The position numbers were made by a program, and so were the translations under genes. From Areca catechu (Eukaryota; Streptophyta; Magnoliopsida; Arecales; Arecaceae), in NCBI GenBank assembly GCA_021397845.1, contig CM038039.1, positions 180,704,526 to 180,768,525 of the forward strand: 64,000 bases of DNA, given 5' to 3'. Of the stretch, positions 11,940-23,219 are shown in pieces; positions within the stretch are counted from its first letter, which is position 1; the number at the start of each line of letters is the position of its first letter. The notes under the pieces are model-generated. The model worked only from the letters and a program-made list of their open reading frames with translations, was not told the DNA's origin and ran no database searches.

Positions 11940-12440
11940 CGTCGGGAAGCACGCTGGCGGTGTCCCTGGCCGGAGGAGAAGCTCCGGCAGTGGTTTGACG
12001 ATCGGTGGTGGCGTTTTTCGGCGGCAAACGAGAGGAGGCATCCCACGTTCTTCACATGTCCACGGTCGGAAGAGAAGCTCTGGCGGTGGCACTGCCAAGC
12101 CTCCACGCGCGTTGCCAAGCTCCTCCACGTGCACGGCCAAGCTCCTCCACGCACAGCCCACGCCCTCCATGGTGGCATTCTCCACAGCCACGCCCTCCAC
12201 GGTGGCACAGCCCACGTTCTCCACGGTGGCGCAGTCCATGGCCGGAGGAGGGGCTCCACGGTGGCGCAGTCCACGGGCAAGCACTCCACGGGCTGCAGGG
12301 CGTTGCCGCGCTCCTCACGCGTTGCCGAGCCTCCACGCGCTCCACAGTGGTTCCACGAGCTGGCTTGCCGGAGCGCCATCTACGAGCAGTCTACGAGCAA
12401 TCCACGGGCGTTCTCCACGGGCAGTCCACGAGCGGCGTAA
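11940..12440 (+). repeat. GC-rich degenerate tandem repeats in Athila 5' LTR
   Basis: Phrases such as ctccacgcgc, gttgccaagctcc and ccacggtggcgcagtccacg recur with irregular spacing. The tract is CpG-rich, unlike the AT-rich rest of the LTR. The 3' LTR copy (about 21220-21790) is longer by some 85 bp through extra repeat phrases. Confidence 0.85.
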
Positions 12441-12479
12441 TCAACGGAGCAGCAATGGAGCGGTCACGGTATTTTTTTT

Positions 12480-12530
12480 GTCCCACATCGCTAGTGTGCA
12501 ACGAGCTCCCCTCTCTGGTCAATTAAAAAA
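12480..12530 (+). promoter_or_regulatory. USE-like element and degraded TATA, Athila 5' LTR
   Basis: GTCCCACATCG at 12480-12490 fits the plant snRNA upstream sequence element RTCCCACATCG. Exactly 33 bp later, where the 3' LTR has TATAAAA, this copy has TAAAAAA (12524-12530), so its TATA box seems lost. Confidence 0.65.
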
Positions 12531-13142
12531 TGAACCCCAATGCACAAGACAGGGGGATCCCGGAGAAAAGACAAGGTACAGGGTAATGGGCATTGCTTGG
12601 GTTACAGGTTGGCTTTTAGGAGTGAGGTTTCTCAAAGGAGAGCATGTCCCTACACCATCTTCCAGCCTTCTCTCTCTCTGAGATCAAGATCCGAAGAAGA
12701 AGATGCAGACCAAGCCCAGTTCGCTCCACGGAGTACGAAGGAAGGAGCATCTTCCCGACGAGGCTGCGCCGATCTATTCTTATCTTTGTTACTTGTTTTG
12801 TTAATTTAGTTTTTTTTTTTTTGCATTGTATTTAGACCTTAAATTAAAATCAATGCAATATTTCTTTTTTTAATTCCTGTCTTTCGTCTTGTCTGCAAAT
12901 AGATGCTAGGATCTAAATAATAGATCCTAGTGCCAAGTTTTCCTGCAATTTTAATTTTTATATTTTTTCGACTTCAAATATTTTTTTTTACAAAGATCAA
13001 AAATTTCAAATCCTAAACACTGCATTCTCTGTGGATTCGACCCGACTCCTCTTGCTACGTATTTTTAAATATTTTAAGAAGTCAGATTTTAAACTGATAG
13101 CCACGGTGTTTTAACGACAACCCCACGATCCTACCAAGTTTT

Positions 13143-13160
13143 TGGCACCATTGCCGGGGA
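13143..13160 (+). other. primer binding site (Asp-tRNA type)
   Basis: TGGCACCATTGCCGGGGA, 6 bp after the 5' LTR. Athila elements commonly use a PBS of the form TGGCGCCGTTGCCGGGGA; this copy differs by two transitions. Confidence 0.85.
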
Positions 13161-14107
13161 AGGCATTAAAATAATAGTTTTTGATCATTTTGATTTTTTT
13201 TTTATACCGTCCTAACTTTTCTTTTTCTTGCAGATAAAAAAAAATTTAAAAAAAGGGGGAGAAAAGCGAAAGAGGAAGAAAGTCTCCCAATCAGTAAACT
13301 TTCTTTCCTCTTTTACATATTAATTATTTTCCTTTTTAGTTTCTTTTCTTATTTCCAAAAAAAAAATTCAAATTTCAAATTTCAAACAAAAAAAAAAATT
13401 GTTTTTCATTTTTAGATTCATTTAGGTAAATTTATCTTTTCTGCAAAATCTAAAAAAAATTACCCAGACATTTCATAATTTATTAGGATTAGAAACTTAA
13501 TCACAAAATTAAAAAATATATAGCTTTAATTTAATTTTGTGTGTTTATAACTTTTATTTTGGACATCTTATTGCATTTCATAATCTCATAATCATCTTAA
13601 GGGCACTTATCCATAAACAAGATAAGGTGGGGAGTTCAATACCCTTCCTTAGCCCACAAACCATCACCCCTTATTTTGCATACCTAAGCCTTCTAAATAA
13701 AATTAACTAGACATCAGCCCTAAGGAACTCGAGCTCAATAGGACAGGGCACCCGGAAGAGTTGGACCGGGTCAAGATTAGTTGGGTGACTGGTGTCTAGG
13801 AAAGGGGTTCAGGAATTACATCCCGAAGGAAGGTGGTTGGATCTGCTTACCTGGCCAATTTTCAATTGGTGTCTAAGGCAAGTAAAGAGGGAAACTCCAC
13901 CGACCTTACCCTTACCTGGCCAGTTAGCTAATTGGTCTTTGACTTGGAGGGCTCCAAGGCGGTCTTGGAAGTTAGGAGCTGTCTAGAATTAGGAAGCCTA
14001 GGATAGAAATCTGTTTGATAAGTGTTTGAAAATAACAAAAATATATATATATATATATATATATAATAAAAAAAATTTTGATTCACATATTTGGGTTGCA
14101 CTGTTAC
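13161..14107 (+). other. Athila 1 untranslated leader
   Basis: About 950 bp with no reading frame of note. It carries A/T-rich tracts, then a block from CTTAAGGGC (13596) through GATAAGG...CCTTAGCCC (13621-13654), which can fold, and a second block around GTTCAGGAATTACATCCCG (about 13806). Both blocks are shared with other elements here. An (AT)n tract lies at 14040-14066. Confidence 0.75.
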
Positions 14108-15847
14108 ATGCATGGTAGAAGATCTTTATTTCCAGACCTAGTTGACTTCAATCCTAAAATTGAACGGCTGATCCATAGTACACCAAAAAATCAAATGGCT
14201 GGAAACCCAGAAGAACCACCTAGATAGATGAAGGAATACTTTATTCCTTCCACCTACAACCCATCGACTTGTATCCATTTACCTGAAATACCTGCTAGAT
14301 AATATGAGATCAAGTCTGCCACAATCCAGATGCTCCCTTCCTTTTATGGGAATACCAACGAAGATCCTTATAAGCATCTAGATGAGTTTCCAGAAATCTG
14401 TTCTATGGTGAAGATCCAAGATTTTACTGATGATGCCCTTAGGCTAACCTTGTTTCCCTTCTCACTTAAGGATAAGGCCAAGTACTGGCTTGGCACAATA
14501 GGGAAACCAATTCGAACTTGGGCTGAAATGCAGCATGAGTTCCTTAAGAAATTCTATCCTATAGGTCGAACCAACACCATGAGGTGAGCCATCACTGGAT
14601 TTGCTCAGCTTCCTGGTGAACAAATTCATGAATCATGGGAGAGACTTAAGGAACTCCTTAGAAAATGCCCACATCATTGTCTGTCTAAGTGGCAAATTGT
14701 CCAAGCTTTTTATGAGGGATTAGGAGACCAGTATAGACAGATGGTGGATGCATCTTGTGGAGGTGCATTCATGAGTAGAAGTGAGGATGAAGCCTATACC
14801 TTATTTGAAACCTTAAGTGAAAATTTGATCAACCATGCTTCTTTGACTTCATATAAAAGATCGATTCCTCACCAAAAGTGGGTAGGGGTTTATGAAATTA
14901 GACATTCAAATTCCAATGTCGACTTGAACCTAATATCCCAAAGATTAGATACAGTCGACCTCCTTTCTCAAAAGTTGGACCAAGTCCTAGCCCTCGGTCA
15001 ACAATCTCCTGCACAATACCCATCACACCCATCACAATACCCACCACCCTCTAATCATCAGGAGATTTGTTCTATCTGTGCTAGCCCAGCCCATCACATG
15101 AATGAATGTCCTACGGTTGCACAGTTACCACCTTTCATCCAAGAACAAGTCCAAGCTACTCAAGGTTACTCCAAGCCGGGTAATGACCCATTTTCAAATA
15201 CTTATAACTCGGGTTGGAGAAACCATCCTAATTTTTCTTGGAAACCATAATAGACTCAGGTTCAGACCCAAACTCCTCCTGCACGGAACTTTCAAAATAG
15301 GCCCCCATACCAAAACTATGCCTATAATAGAGGTCAGCCTAGTCAGCCTGCTCAGCCACCATATCATCATCAGTCATCATATCAACCTCCTCAACAGACC
15401 AATCTGGCCGACGATAGGTTTGATCAACTACAACAATTAATCATGACCCAACAACAATCTATCGCCAGGTTAGAAGTTCAAATAGGACAGTTAGCTGAAT
15501 CTACTATGAGGAGAGAACCAGGTCAACTACCGAGTCAACCAATACCGAACCCTAGAAACAACCCACTCATTCTTCAGCCTAATGTTCCACCTAAGAACCC
15601 TCAATTTGAGAATGCCAAAGCAGTTTCTGAGCTTAGAAGTGGTAGGATTCTTAGGGACCCATATCAAGACCAGGAGAGAGAGGCTAGTACTGATGCTAGC
15701 AAGAATGAGAAGTTAGAAGATGATGTTAGTACTAAGACTAACCATGTAGAAGAGCCTGAGCCCGGGACTAGTACTGATACTGGTTCCGATTTAAATGAGA
15801 AAGGGAAGAAGAGAGCAGATGAATTACCTGAGACTTATAAACCTTGA
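14108..15847 (+). pseudogene. Athila gag, interrupted by stop codons
   Basis: A single frame runs from the ATG at 14108 (MHGRRSLFPDLVDF) to 15847 but is broken by stops at about 14228, 14299, 14585, 15248, 15251 and 15845. The retrotransposon Gag domain lies at 14330-14760 (MLPSFYGNTNEDPYKHLDEF, AKYWLGTIGKPIRTW, EFLKKFYPIGRT). A zinc-knuckle-like CSICASPAHHMNEC follows at about 15070. Then comes a Pro/Gln-rich spacer and QQQSIARLEVQIGQLAE, a helix typical of Athila Gag. The stop codons fit single C-to-T changes of CAA, CAG or CGA. Confidence 0.88.
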
Positions 15848-18800
15848 GTCTCGTTCCCTTCAGCCCTAGAAGCTGGCTCTTCCCGTAAAAAGCAAGGAGC
15901 ACGCAATGAGGAGCTAATGGAATTATTCAAGCAAGTCCATATTAATTTACCTCTCCTCGATGCAATTCAGCACATTCCATCTTACGCTAAATTTCTCAAA
16001 GAACTCTGCACCCAAAAGCATGAGCCACGAACCATAAAGAGAATCATATTATCTGAGGATGTAAGTGCAATCTTGTTGAATCAATTACCTCAGAAAATGA
16101 AAGATCCCGGTGCTCCTTTGATTTCTTGTGTTATAGGAGGCATTACCTTTGACCGAGCCCTGTTAGACCTAGGAGCTAGTGTGAACCTTTTTCCAACCTC
16201 GGTCTATGAAAAATTTGGGATAGGTGAACTAAAACCCATGTCAGTCATTCTTCAACTAGCCGATAGATCTGTCAAGACACCACGTGGTTTGATTGAGGAT
16301 GTCTTAGTTAGAGTAAACCAATGTTATTTCCCAGTAGACTTCCTCATACTATACATGGAACCATCCCAAGAGCTAAATCAGAATCCCATAATCTTAGGTC
16401 ATCCATTCCTAGCCACTGCCAATGCCAATATCAATTGTAAAACGGGAGCTATGGACATTTCTTTTGGGGATCAAAAGGTGAGAATTAATATTTTTAATGC
16501 CTCAAAGTTTGCTCGAGAGGAGGAAAATTATTCTGTGATTAGTTTAGTAGATGAGATTGTTGAGTATGAATTTTCCTCCAATTTGATGGAAGATGACGAG
16601 CCTATTGCTGAAACCCAAGTCCAAGAGGTAAATGCCCTACTTGATTCACCTCAACCTTCACCACCTTGGTCAATGCAAACTGAATCCTTACCTGACCTAG
16701 GAACTGAGCCTTTGCACCCTTCGATTCAGGCCCCACCACAACTTGAACTAAAAACTTTGCCTGAATCACTTAAGTATGTATTTTTAGGACCTGACAAAAC
16801 CCTGCCTATGATCATTGCTTCTGACCTAACCATTGAGCAGGAAAACCAATTGATAGATGTTCTGAAAACACATAGAGAGGCCATAGGTTGGGCCATTGCT
16901 GATTTAAAAGGCATTAGTCCATCAATTTGTATGCACCATATCTATACTGAGGATAGTGCCAAGCCTACTAGAGAAATGCAAAGACGGCTCAACCCAAACA
17001 TGCAAGAAGTGGTCAAGAAGGAAGTGATTAAATGGTTAGATGCTGGTATTATTTATCCTATTTCTGATAGCCACTGGGTGAGTCCTACTCAAGTCGTTCC
17101 AAAGAAATTTGGACTCACGGTTGTCCGTACTGACCATGGGGATTTAGTGCCAACACGACTTTCTACTGGGTGGCGTGTCTGTATAGATTATAGAAAACTT
17201 AATGCAGCTACCTGCAAAGACCACTTTTCCTTACCATTTATTGATCAGATCCTAGAAAGATTAGCTGGCCCGCAATACTTTTGCTTCTTAGATGGATACT
17301 CAGGATACAACCAGGTAGCAATCTATCCAGGAGACCAGGAAAAGACCACCTTCACATGTCCCTTTGGAACCTTTGCTTTCCGTAGAATGCCTTTCGGTTT
17401 GTGTAATGCACCTGCAACCTTTCAAAGGTGCATGATATCAATTTTCTCGGATATGGTAGGAGATTTCTTAGAAATTTTTATGGATGATTTTTTAGTCTTT
17501 GGAGAATCTTTTAAGAGTTGCCTCAATAATTTGAAGAAAATATTAAAACGATGTATTGAGGCTAATTTAGTTCTGAGCTGGGAGAAGAGCCATTTCATGG
17601 TTCGAGAAGGGATTGTTTTAGGACATATTGTATCTAAGAGAGGGATCGAGGTAGATAAAGCAAAGGTTGAATTGATCTCCAAACTTCCTCCACCCATCTC
17701 TATCAGACAAATTCGATCTTTTCTCAGTCATGTAGGATTCTATCGTCTCTTCATCAAAGACTTTTCCAAAATTTCCCATCCTTTGTGTAATCTGCTCGCC
17801 AAGGACATTCCTTTCAATTTTGATGAAGATTGTCTTAAGGCTTTTGAGTTTCTAAAGGAAGCTGTGACCCAAGCCCCAATCATCCAACCCCCAGATTGGT
17901 CACTACCTTTTGAAATCATGTGATGCTTCAGACTTTGCCATAGGAGCTGTCTTAGGCCAGAGGGTAAACAAATGTCCCATAGTGATTTATTATGCTAGCA
18001 GAACTTTGAATGATGCCCAAAAAAATTATACCACTACTGAAAAGGAGTTGCTAGCTGTGGTGTTTGCCCTGGAAAAGTTTAGATCATATCTTTTAGGTTC
18101 CAAGATTGTGGTTTATTTGGATCACTCGGCTTTGAGATACCTCCTCTCAAAGAAAGATGCTAAACCATGATTGATTAGATGGATCTTACTGCTACAAGAG
18201 TTTGATATTGAAATTCGAGACAAGAAAGGATCTGAGAATGTTGTAGCAGACCATCTATCTAGGATTTTAGTTGAAGAGTGTGAACCTGCATCAATTGAAG
18301 AATCTTTTCCGGATGAACAGCTCTTAGCAGTTTCACATGCAAAGGCCCCTTGGTTTGCAGATATTGTGAACTACTTAGTGGTTGGACAAATCCCTGATGG
18401 CTGGTCCAAGAATGAAAAGGATCGATTCTTTGCTCAAATTAAATATTACTTTTGGGAAGATCCTGAACTCTTTCGAATCTATGCTGATCAAATCATCCGC
18501 AGGTGTGTTCCTGAATCTGAACATCTGAGTATTTTGAATTTTTGCCACACCCTTGCTTGTGGAGGACATTTTTCTAGTCAAAAAACTGCGGCTAAAGTTT
18601 TGCAAAGTGGATTTTACTGGACAACATTGTTTAAGGATGCCTATACTTTTGGCAAAGAATGTCTTAGGTGTCAAGCCTTAGGAAATATTTCAAGAAAAGA
18701 CATGATGCCTTTAAATCCAATCTTGGTAGTTGAAATCTTTGATGTTTGGGGAATTGATTTTATGGGACCCTTTCCACCCTCTAATGGTTTTGAATATATT

Positions 18801-19639
18801 TTGGTGGCTGTCGATTATGTTTCTAAATGGATTGAGGCAATGGTAACACGAACCAATGATCATAAGATAGTCATAAAGTTTGTTCAAAAGAATATCTTCT
18901 CTAGGTTCAGATTTCCTCGTGCCATCATTAGCGACGGAGGTTCCCATTTCACAAACTACCAATTTTGAATGCTTTTGCAAAAATATGGGGTCACACATAA
19001 AGTAGCTATACCTTATCACCTACAAACAAGTGGCCAAGTGGAAGTATCCAATAGGGAGATCAAGAACATTTTGCAAAAGACTATTAGGCCCGATCGTAGA
19101 AACTGGTCAGATCGATTAGATGATGCATTATGGGCCTATCGGAAGCTTACAAGAATCCCATTGGAATGTCTCCCTATAGGCTGATCTTTGGAAAAGCATG
19201 TCATCTTCCGGTAGAACTTGAACATAAAGCATATTGGGTGATTAAGCAATTAAATTTTGATTTAAAGCAAGCTGGTTCTAACCGGATGTTGCAACTGAGT
19301 GAACTAGATGAACTGAGGCGAGAGGCTTATGAAAATTCACGTATTTATAAAGAGAAAATGAAAGCCTTTCATGATCAATTTATTTCTAGGAAAACCTTTG
19401 AGCCAAATCAACAAGTCTGGTTATTTAATTCAAGGCTTTGATTATTTCCTGGAAAATTGAGATCTAGATGGGATGGACCTTACATTGTTAATCAAGTTTT
19501 CCCCCATGGTGCAGTCAAAATTTATGATCCTAGGTCAGGAAACTTCTTTAAGGTAAATGGTCAACGTTTAAAACCATACATTGAAGGAATATTAACAAAT
19601 CGAACCATTGACCAAGTAAGATTAACTGACCCACACTGA
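15848..19639 (+). pseudogene. Athila pol (PR, RT, RNase H, integrase), broken
   Basis: The frame continues from gag. The protease has LLDLGASVNLFP (about 16165). RT spans about 16980-17760 with CIDYRKLNAATCKDHFSLPF and the catalytic IFMDDF. RNase H follows (CDASDFAIGAVLGQR, EKELLAVVFALEKFRSYL, DHLSR). Integrase has a zinc-binding H/C region (about 18540-18680) and the acidic residues in GIDFMGPF, ISDGGSHF and GQVEVSNREIK. The C-terminal part ends FFKVNGQRLKPY before TGA at 19637. A one-base loss near 17920 and a two-base loss near 19143 shift the frame. Stops lie at 18168, 18966 and 19439. No complete enzyme can be made. Confidence 0.92.
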
Positions 19640-20693
19640 ACTGAGCTGCATTATGTCTGGCTGAAGACATTAAACTTAGCGCTTATTGGGAGGCAACCCA
19701 ATATGTACTCAATATTTTTTTTAATTCCAAAAAAAAAAAAAAAAAATTGCAGCCTCTACATTATTCATGAGCTCCTCTTCTCAGGTATCCCTTTACATTT
19801 TTAGTTCTTATGGTTTATTTGTTTTTTTATATATACCATTAGGGACAATGGTATTTAAGTTGGGGGGTCGGGACAAATATTTTTTTTTAAAAAAAAAAAA
19901 AAGGTTTCATGTGTCAAAAATAAATCTGGAGCAAGATAGACTAGGAAAAGTAATAAGAGTTAGAGAGTGTTGCTAATGACTGTAGCGAGTCAAGAAGTAG
20001 ACTAGCGTGTCAGACTTTTAGGGCCTACTTAGATCACCTAAAGGCTATTAGTACTTCCATTGCACATGCACGCCAACGAGACAAAGTAAGTATTAGTTGT
20101 AAGGACAATTGAGGACTTAATTATCACTGAAAACTGGTAATTGATATATATCCCAATTTAAAAATTTTTTTGAATTGAGGAAAGAGCTACCTACCTGAAA
20201 TAAAAGTGCAAAACATAGAGTATATGTGGATCACCCTAAATTTAGTAACCGGGTCTCTGCACCTAAGTCAAGTGTGGAGGTTCACGTCAAACGGTGAAGG
20301 GAAGGCCAGGATGCTCAGCAAAAAAAAAAAAAAAAAAAAAAAAAATCAGGTAGTGTGAAAGCTAACTCAGTTCATAAGCTTAATTTAGGGATGTATAGAA
20401 AATTAACCAAAGTAAGTGTTAATCAAAGATACATTTGTTCTTGCAAACTAGGACCAAAATGTTAAGTTAGTCATCACAAACACAAGTGCTGTAGATTTTT
20501 AGATGAACTCTAAGAAAGTTTCTAATTATGCTGATTGCAAAATTTATTTCTGAAACTCAATACTTAGTTAGTGATACTTGCTAGATCTTTTTACTTTCAA
20601 ACCTGGAGCTATTTTTGTAAAGGATGATCTTTGTGACACATAGTTATACTTTTTGCATTGCTAAGGGACTAGCAATAAGTAAGTTGGGGGTTG
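19640..20693 (+). other. Athila 1 pol-to-LTR noncoding region with two polypurine tracts
   Basis: No env-like frame: the short frame at 19767-19976 reads through poly-A and looks accidental. A purine tract TAAGTTGGGGGG lies at about 19855-19866, and a second, AAGTTGGGGG, at 20681-20690 next to the 3' LTR. The second is the probable plus-strand primer. Poly-A runs lie at about 19728-19745 and 20320-20345. Confidence 0.75.
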
Positions 20694-22494
20694 TGATAAA
20701 TCATGAATTTACACGATTATTTTAAGTATTTTAGTTAATTAATGGTGCTAACATTCTTTTAATAACCTAATTTCATAATTAAATTAGACTTTCTTGCAAA
20801 ACTAATTATTTTAAAAATATCTTTGAAAAATGTGAAATTAGAGTACGTTCATGAAAAATAGATTTCAAGTCAAAGCATCACACACCCATTTAAATGATTA
20901 ATAAAATATTCAATAATTATAATTAATGATCATGGAATCGGTAAAATTAATAAGTTTGAAACCCGTCAATAGGTAGAGCTTGATTTATGGAATCCAACGA
21001 TGCAAACGGTACCTAAATCAGGTTTGAAATGAAGAAGTTATGAATTTTTCTTGATTTTTGCACACATTTTGATGCTGCACAGTTTTTGGAGCAGCCGGTC
21101 CATCATGGACCGGCTGCTGGGTTTACAATCCGTTGGATGGTCCACCGGCAGCCATTTCTGCCAGTCCACGGAGCAGGGCGTGGACCACAGCCCTCCAGAG
21201 GTGCCGAAAATCGTCGGGAAGCACGCCGGCGGTGTCCCTGGCCGGAGGAGAAGCTCCGGCGGTGGTTTGACGGTCAGTGGTGGCATTTTTCGGCAGTAAA
21301 TGAGAGGAGGCAGCCCACGTTCTTCACGTGTCCATGGCCAGAAGAGAAGCTCCGGCGGTGGCGTTGCCGAGCCTCCACGCGCGTTGCCGAGCTCCTCCAC
21401 GCGCATGGCCAAGCTCCTCCACGCGCACGTCCACGAGCGTTCTCCATGGCCAAGCTCCTCCATGCGCAGCCCATGCCCTCCACGGTGGCGTTCTCCACGG
21501 CCATGCCTCCACGATGGCGCAGCCCACATTCTCCACGGTGGCGCAGTCCACGACCGGAGGAGGGGCTCCACGGTGGTGCAGTCCACGGGCAAGCACTCCA
21601 CGAGCTGCAGGGCGTTGCCGCGCTCCTCATGCATTGTCGAGCCTCCACGCGCATTGCCGAGCTCCTCCATGCACACGGCCAAGCTTCTCCATGCGCTCCA
21701 CGATGGTTCCACGAGCTGGCTTGCCGGAGCGCCGTCTACGAGCAGTCTACGAGCAATCCATGGGCATTCTCCACGGGCAGTCCACGAGCGGCGTAATCAA
21801 CAGAGCAGCAATGGAGAGGTCACGGTATTTTTTTTGTCCCACATCGCTAGTGTGCAACGAGCTCCCCTCTCCAGTCAATTATAAAATGAACCCCAATGCA
21901 CAAGACAGGGGGATCCCGGAGAAAAGACAAGGTACAGGGTAAAGGGCATTGCTTGGGTTACGGGTTGGCTTTTGGGAGTGAGGTTTCTCAAAGGAGAGTG
22001 TGTCCCTACACCATCTTCCAGCCTTCTCTCTCTCTGAGATCAAGATCCGAAGAAGAAGACGCAGACCAAGCCCAGTTCGCTCCACGGAGTACGAAGGAAG
22101 GAGCTATCTTCCCGACGATGCTGCGCCGATCTGTTCTTATCTTTGATACTTGTTTTGTTATTTTAGTTTTTTTTTTTTTTTGCATTGTATTTAGACCTTA
22201 AATTAAAATCAATGCAATATTTATTTTTTTAATTCCTGTCTTTCGTCTTGTCTGCAAATAGATGCTAGGATCTAAATAATAGGTTCTAGTGCCAAGTTTT
22301 CCTGTAATTTTAATTTTTATATTTTTTCGACTTCATATATTTTTTTTCCAAAGATCAAAAATTTCAAATCCTAAACACTGCCTTCTCTGTGGATTCGACC
22401 CGACTCCTCTTGCTACGTATTTTTAAATATTTTAAGAAGTCAGGTTTTAAACTAATAGCCACGGTGTTTTAACGATAACCCCGCGGTCCTACCA
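20694..22494 (+). repeat. 3' LTR of Athila 1
   Basis: Starts TGATAAATCATGA, ends CGGTCCTACCA, followed by the TSD ttagg. It is longer than the 5' LTR by about 86 bp, from repeat-number change in the GC-rich tract. The palindrome is at 21091-21117 with loop atcat. Open frames at 21038-22201 are LTR sequence, not genes. Confidence 0.95.
21836..21886 (+). promoter_or_regulatory. USE-like element and TATA box, Athila 3' LTR
   Basis: GTCCCACATCG (21836-21846) matches the plant snRNA USE consensus RTCCCACATCG. TATAAAA begins at 21880. The gap, 21847-21879, is 33 bp, the spacing known for RNA polymerase II snRNA genes of plants. Transcription would be expected to start about 30 bp after the TATA. 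Confidence 0.7.
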
Positions 22495-22499
22495 TTAGG

Positions 22500-23219
22500 T
22501 CTATTTGATTTTAATTAGGCTTGGGTTAGAATGTTGGTGATTTTTTTTAGCCCAGTATAGGTGATGAAATCCTCCCTGATGTTATATTGATTGCCCTTAA
22601 GATTAGATTTAAGAGATGATGGCATTCAATGGTCTTGATGCAATCTAAAAAAAATCAGAAAAATAAAATATTTTATGTGTGTTTTATGAGATGTCAAGTA
22701 AAGTTTAGGTTGATTGGGTTAGTAATCAAATTGGGCTTAGGATTAGGGTGTGTAGAAGTTGATTAGGTTAGGTTGAGTCAAGGTGCAGAAATTCAAAAAA
22801 TTAAGGTTTTAGGAGATGTAGTATTTGACAATGTTTTTGATGCAGAAAAAATTCAAAAAGATTCTATGATTGAGAATAGATGGTATTGATAAACTCTACC
22901 AAATTTGATGTAAAACAAAAATCAAATGATGATGCAAATCCTAGGGTTTTCGGACTATTGCAGAAATCTCAGGATTTTGTTAGGGTTTCTAATATGCCAA
23001 ATTTTAAAAATTTAAGATTTCTGTAAAATTAATTAAAAATTATAATAAAATAAAGGACAATTCATGCAAATTTCATAGAAAAATAAAATTCCTAGGTGAT
23101 CGAAATTGGATAAAAAATAGACACCTAATGCAATGGACAAGATGCAGAAAATTCAGAAATTAGGGTTTTATGAATCTAATGCAGATGAAAACTATCCTAA
23201 ACCTGCTCTGATACCAAAC
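22500..23219 (-). other. leader of element A (proximal part) with PBS
   Basis: Read on the minus strand it starts with the PBS TGGTATCAGAGC (23205-23216, iMet type). It includes CTTAAGGGC (22594-22602) and GGGAGGATTTCATCACC (about 22560-22578), the counterpart of the leader block in the other Ty3 elements. The rest of the leader continues at 11015-11421 beyond the nested Athila. No coding signal. Confidence 0.75.

Larger units (their letters stand above)
11422..13136 (+). repeat. 5' LTR of Athila 1
   Basis: TG...CA ends, starting TGATAAATCATGG and ending CGATCCTACCA just before the PBS. It contains a palindrome (11820-11846), a GC-rich repeat tract (about 11940-12440), the USE/TATA promoter block and a T-rich U5. 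Long open frames on both strands at 11741-12835 fall in the GC-rich tract and are not genes. Confidence 0.95.
11422..22494 (+). mobile_element. complete Athila-lineage Ty3/gypsy retrotransposon
   Basis: Two LTRs (1715 and 1801 bp) are flanked by ttagg at 11417-11421 and 22495-22499. The PBS is of Asp-tRNA type. Gag and pol follow in the order PR-RT-RH-IN, and a purine tract lies before the 3' LTR. The protease DLGAS motif, RT FMDDF motif and integrase text are typical of Athila. Total length is 11,073 bp. No env-like ORF was found between pol and the 3' LTR. Multiple stops and two frameshifts make it non-autonomous. It is inserted in the leader of element A. Confidence 0.93.

Noticed and set aside
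11741..12835. Long open frames on both strands (up to 300 codons)
   Set aside because: They lie wholly in the GC-rich repeat part of an Athila LTR, overlap each other in many frames and are repeated in the other LTR. No protein motif.
19767..19976. 69-codon frame as an env-like gene in Athila 1
   Set aside because: It runs through a purine tract and poly-A, has no signal peptide or membrane segment beyond a short hydrophobic run, and is not shared with Athila 2.
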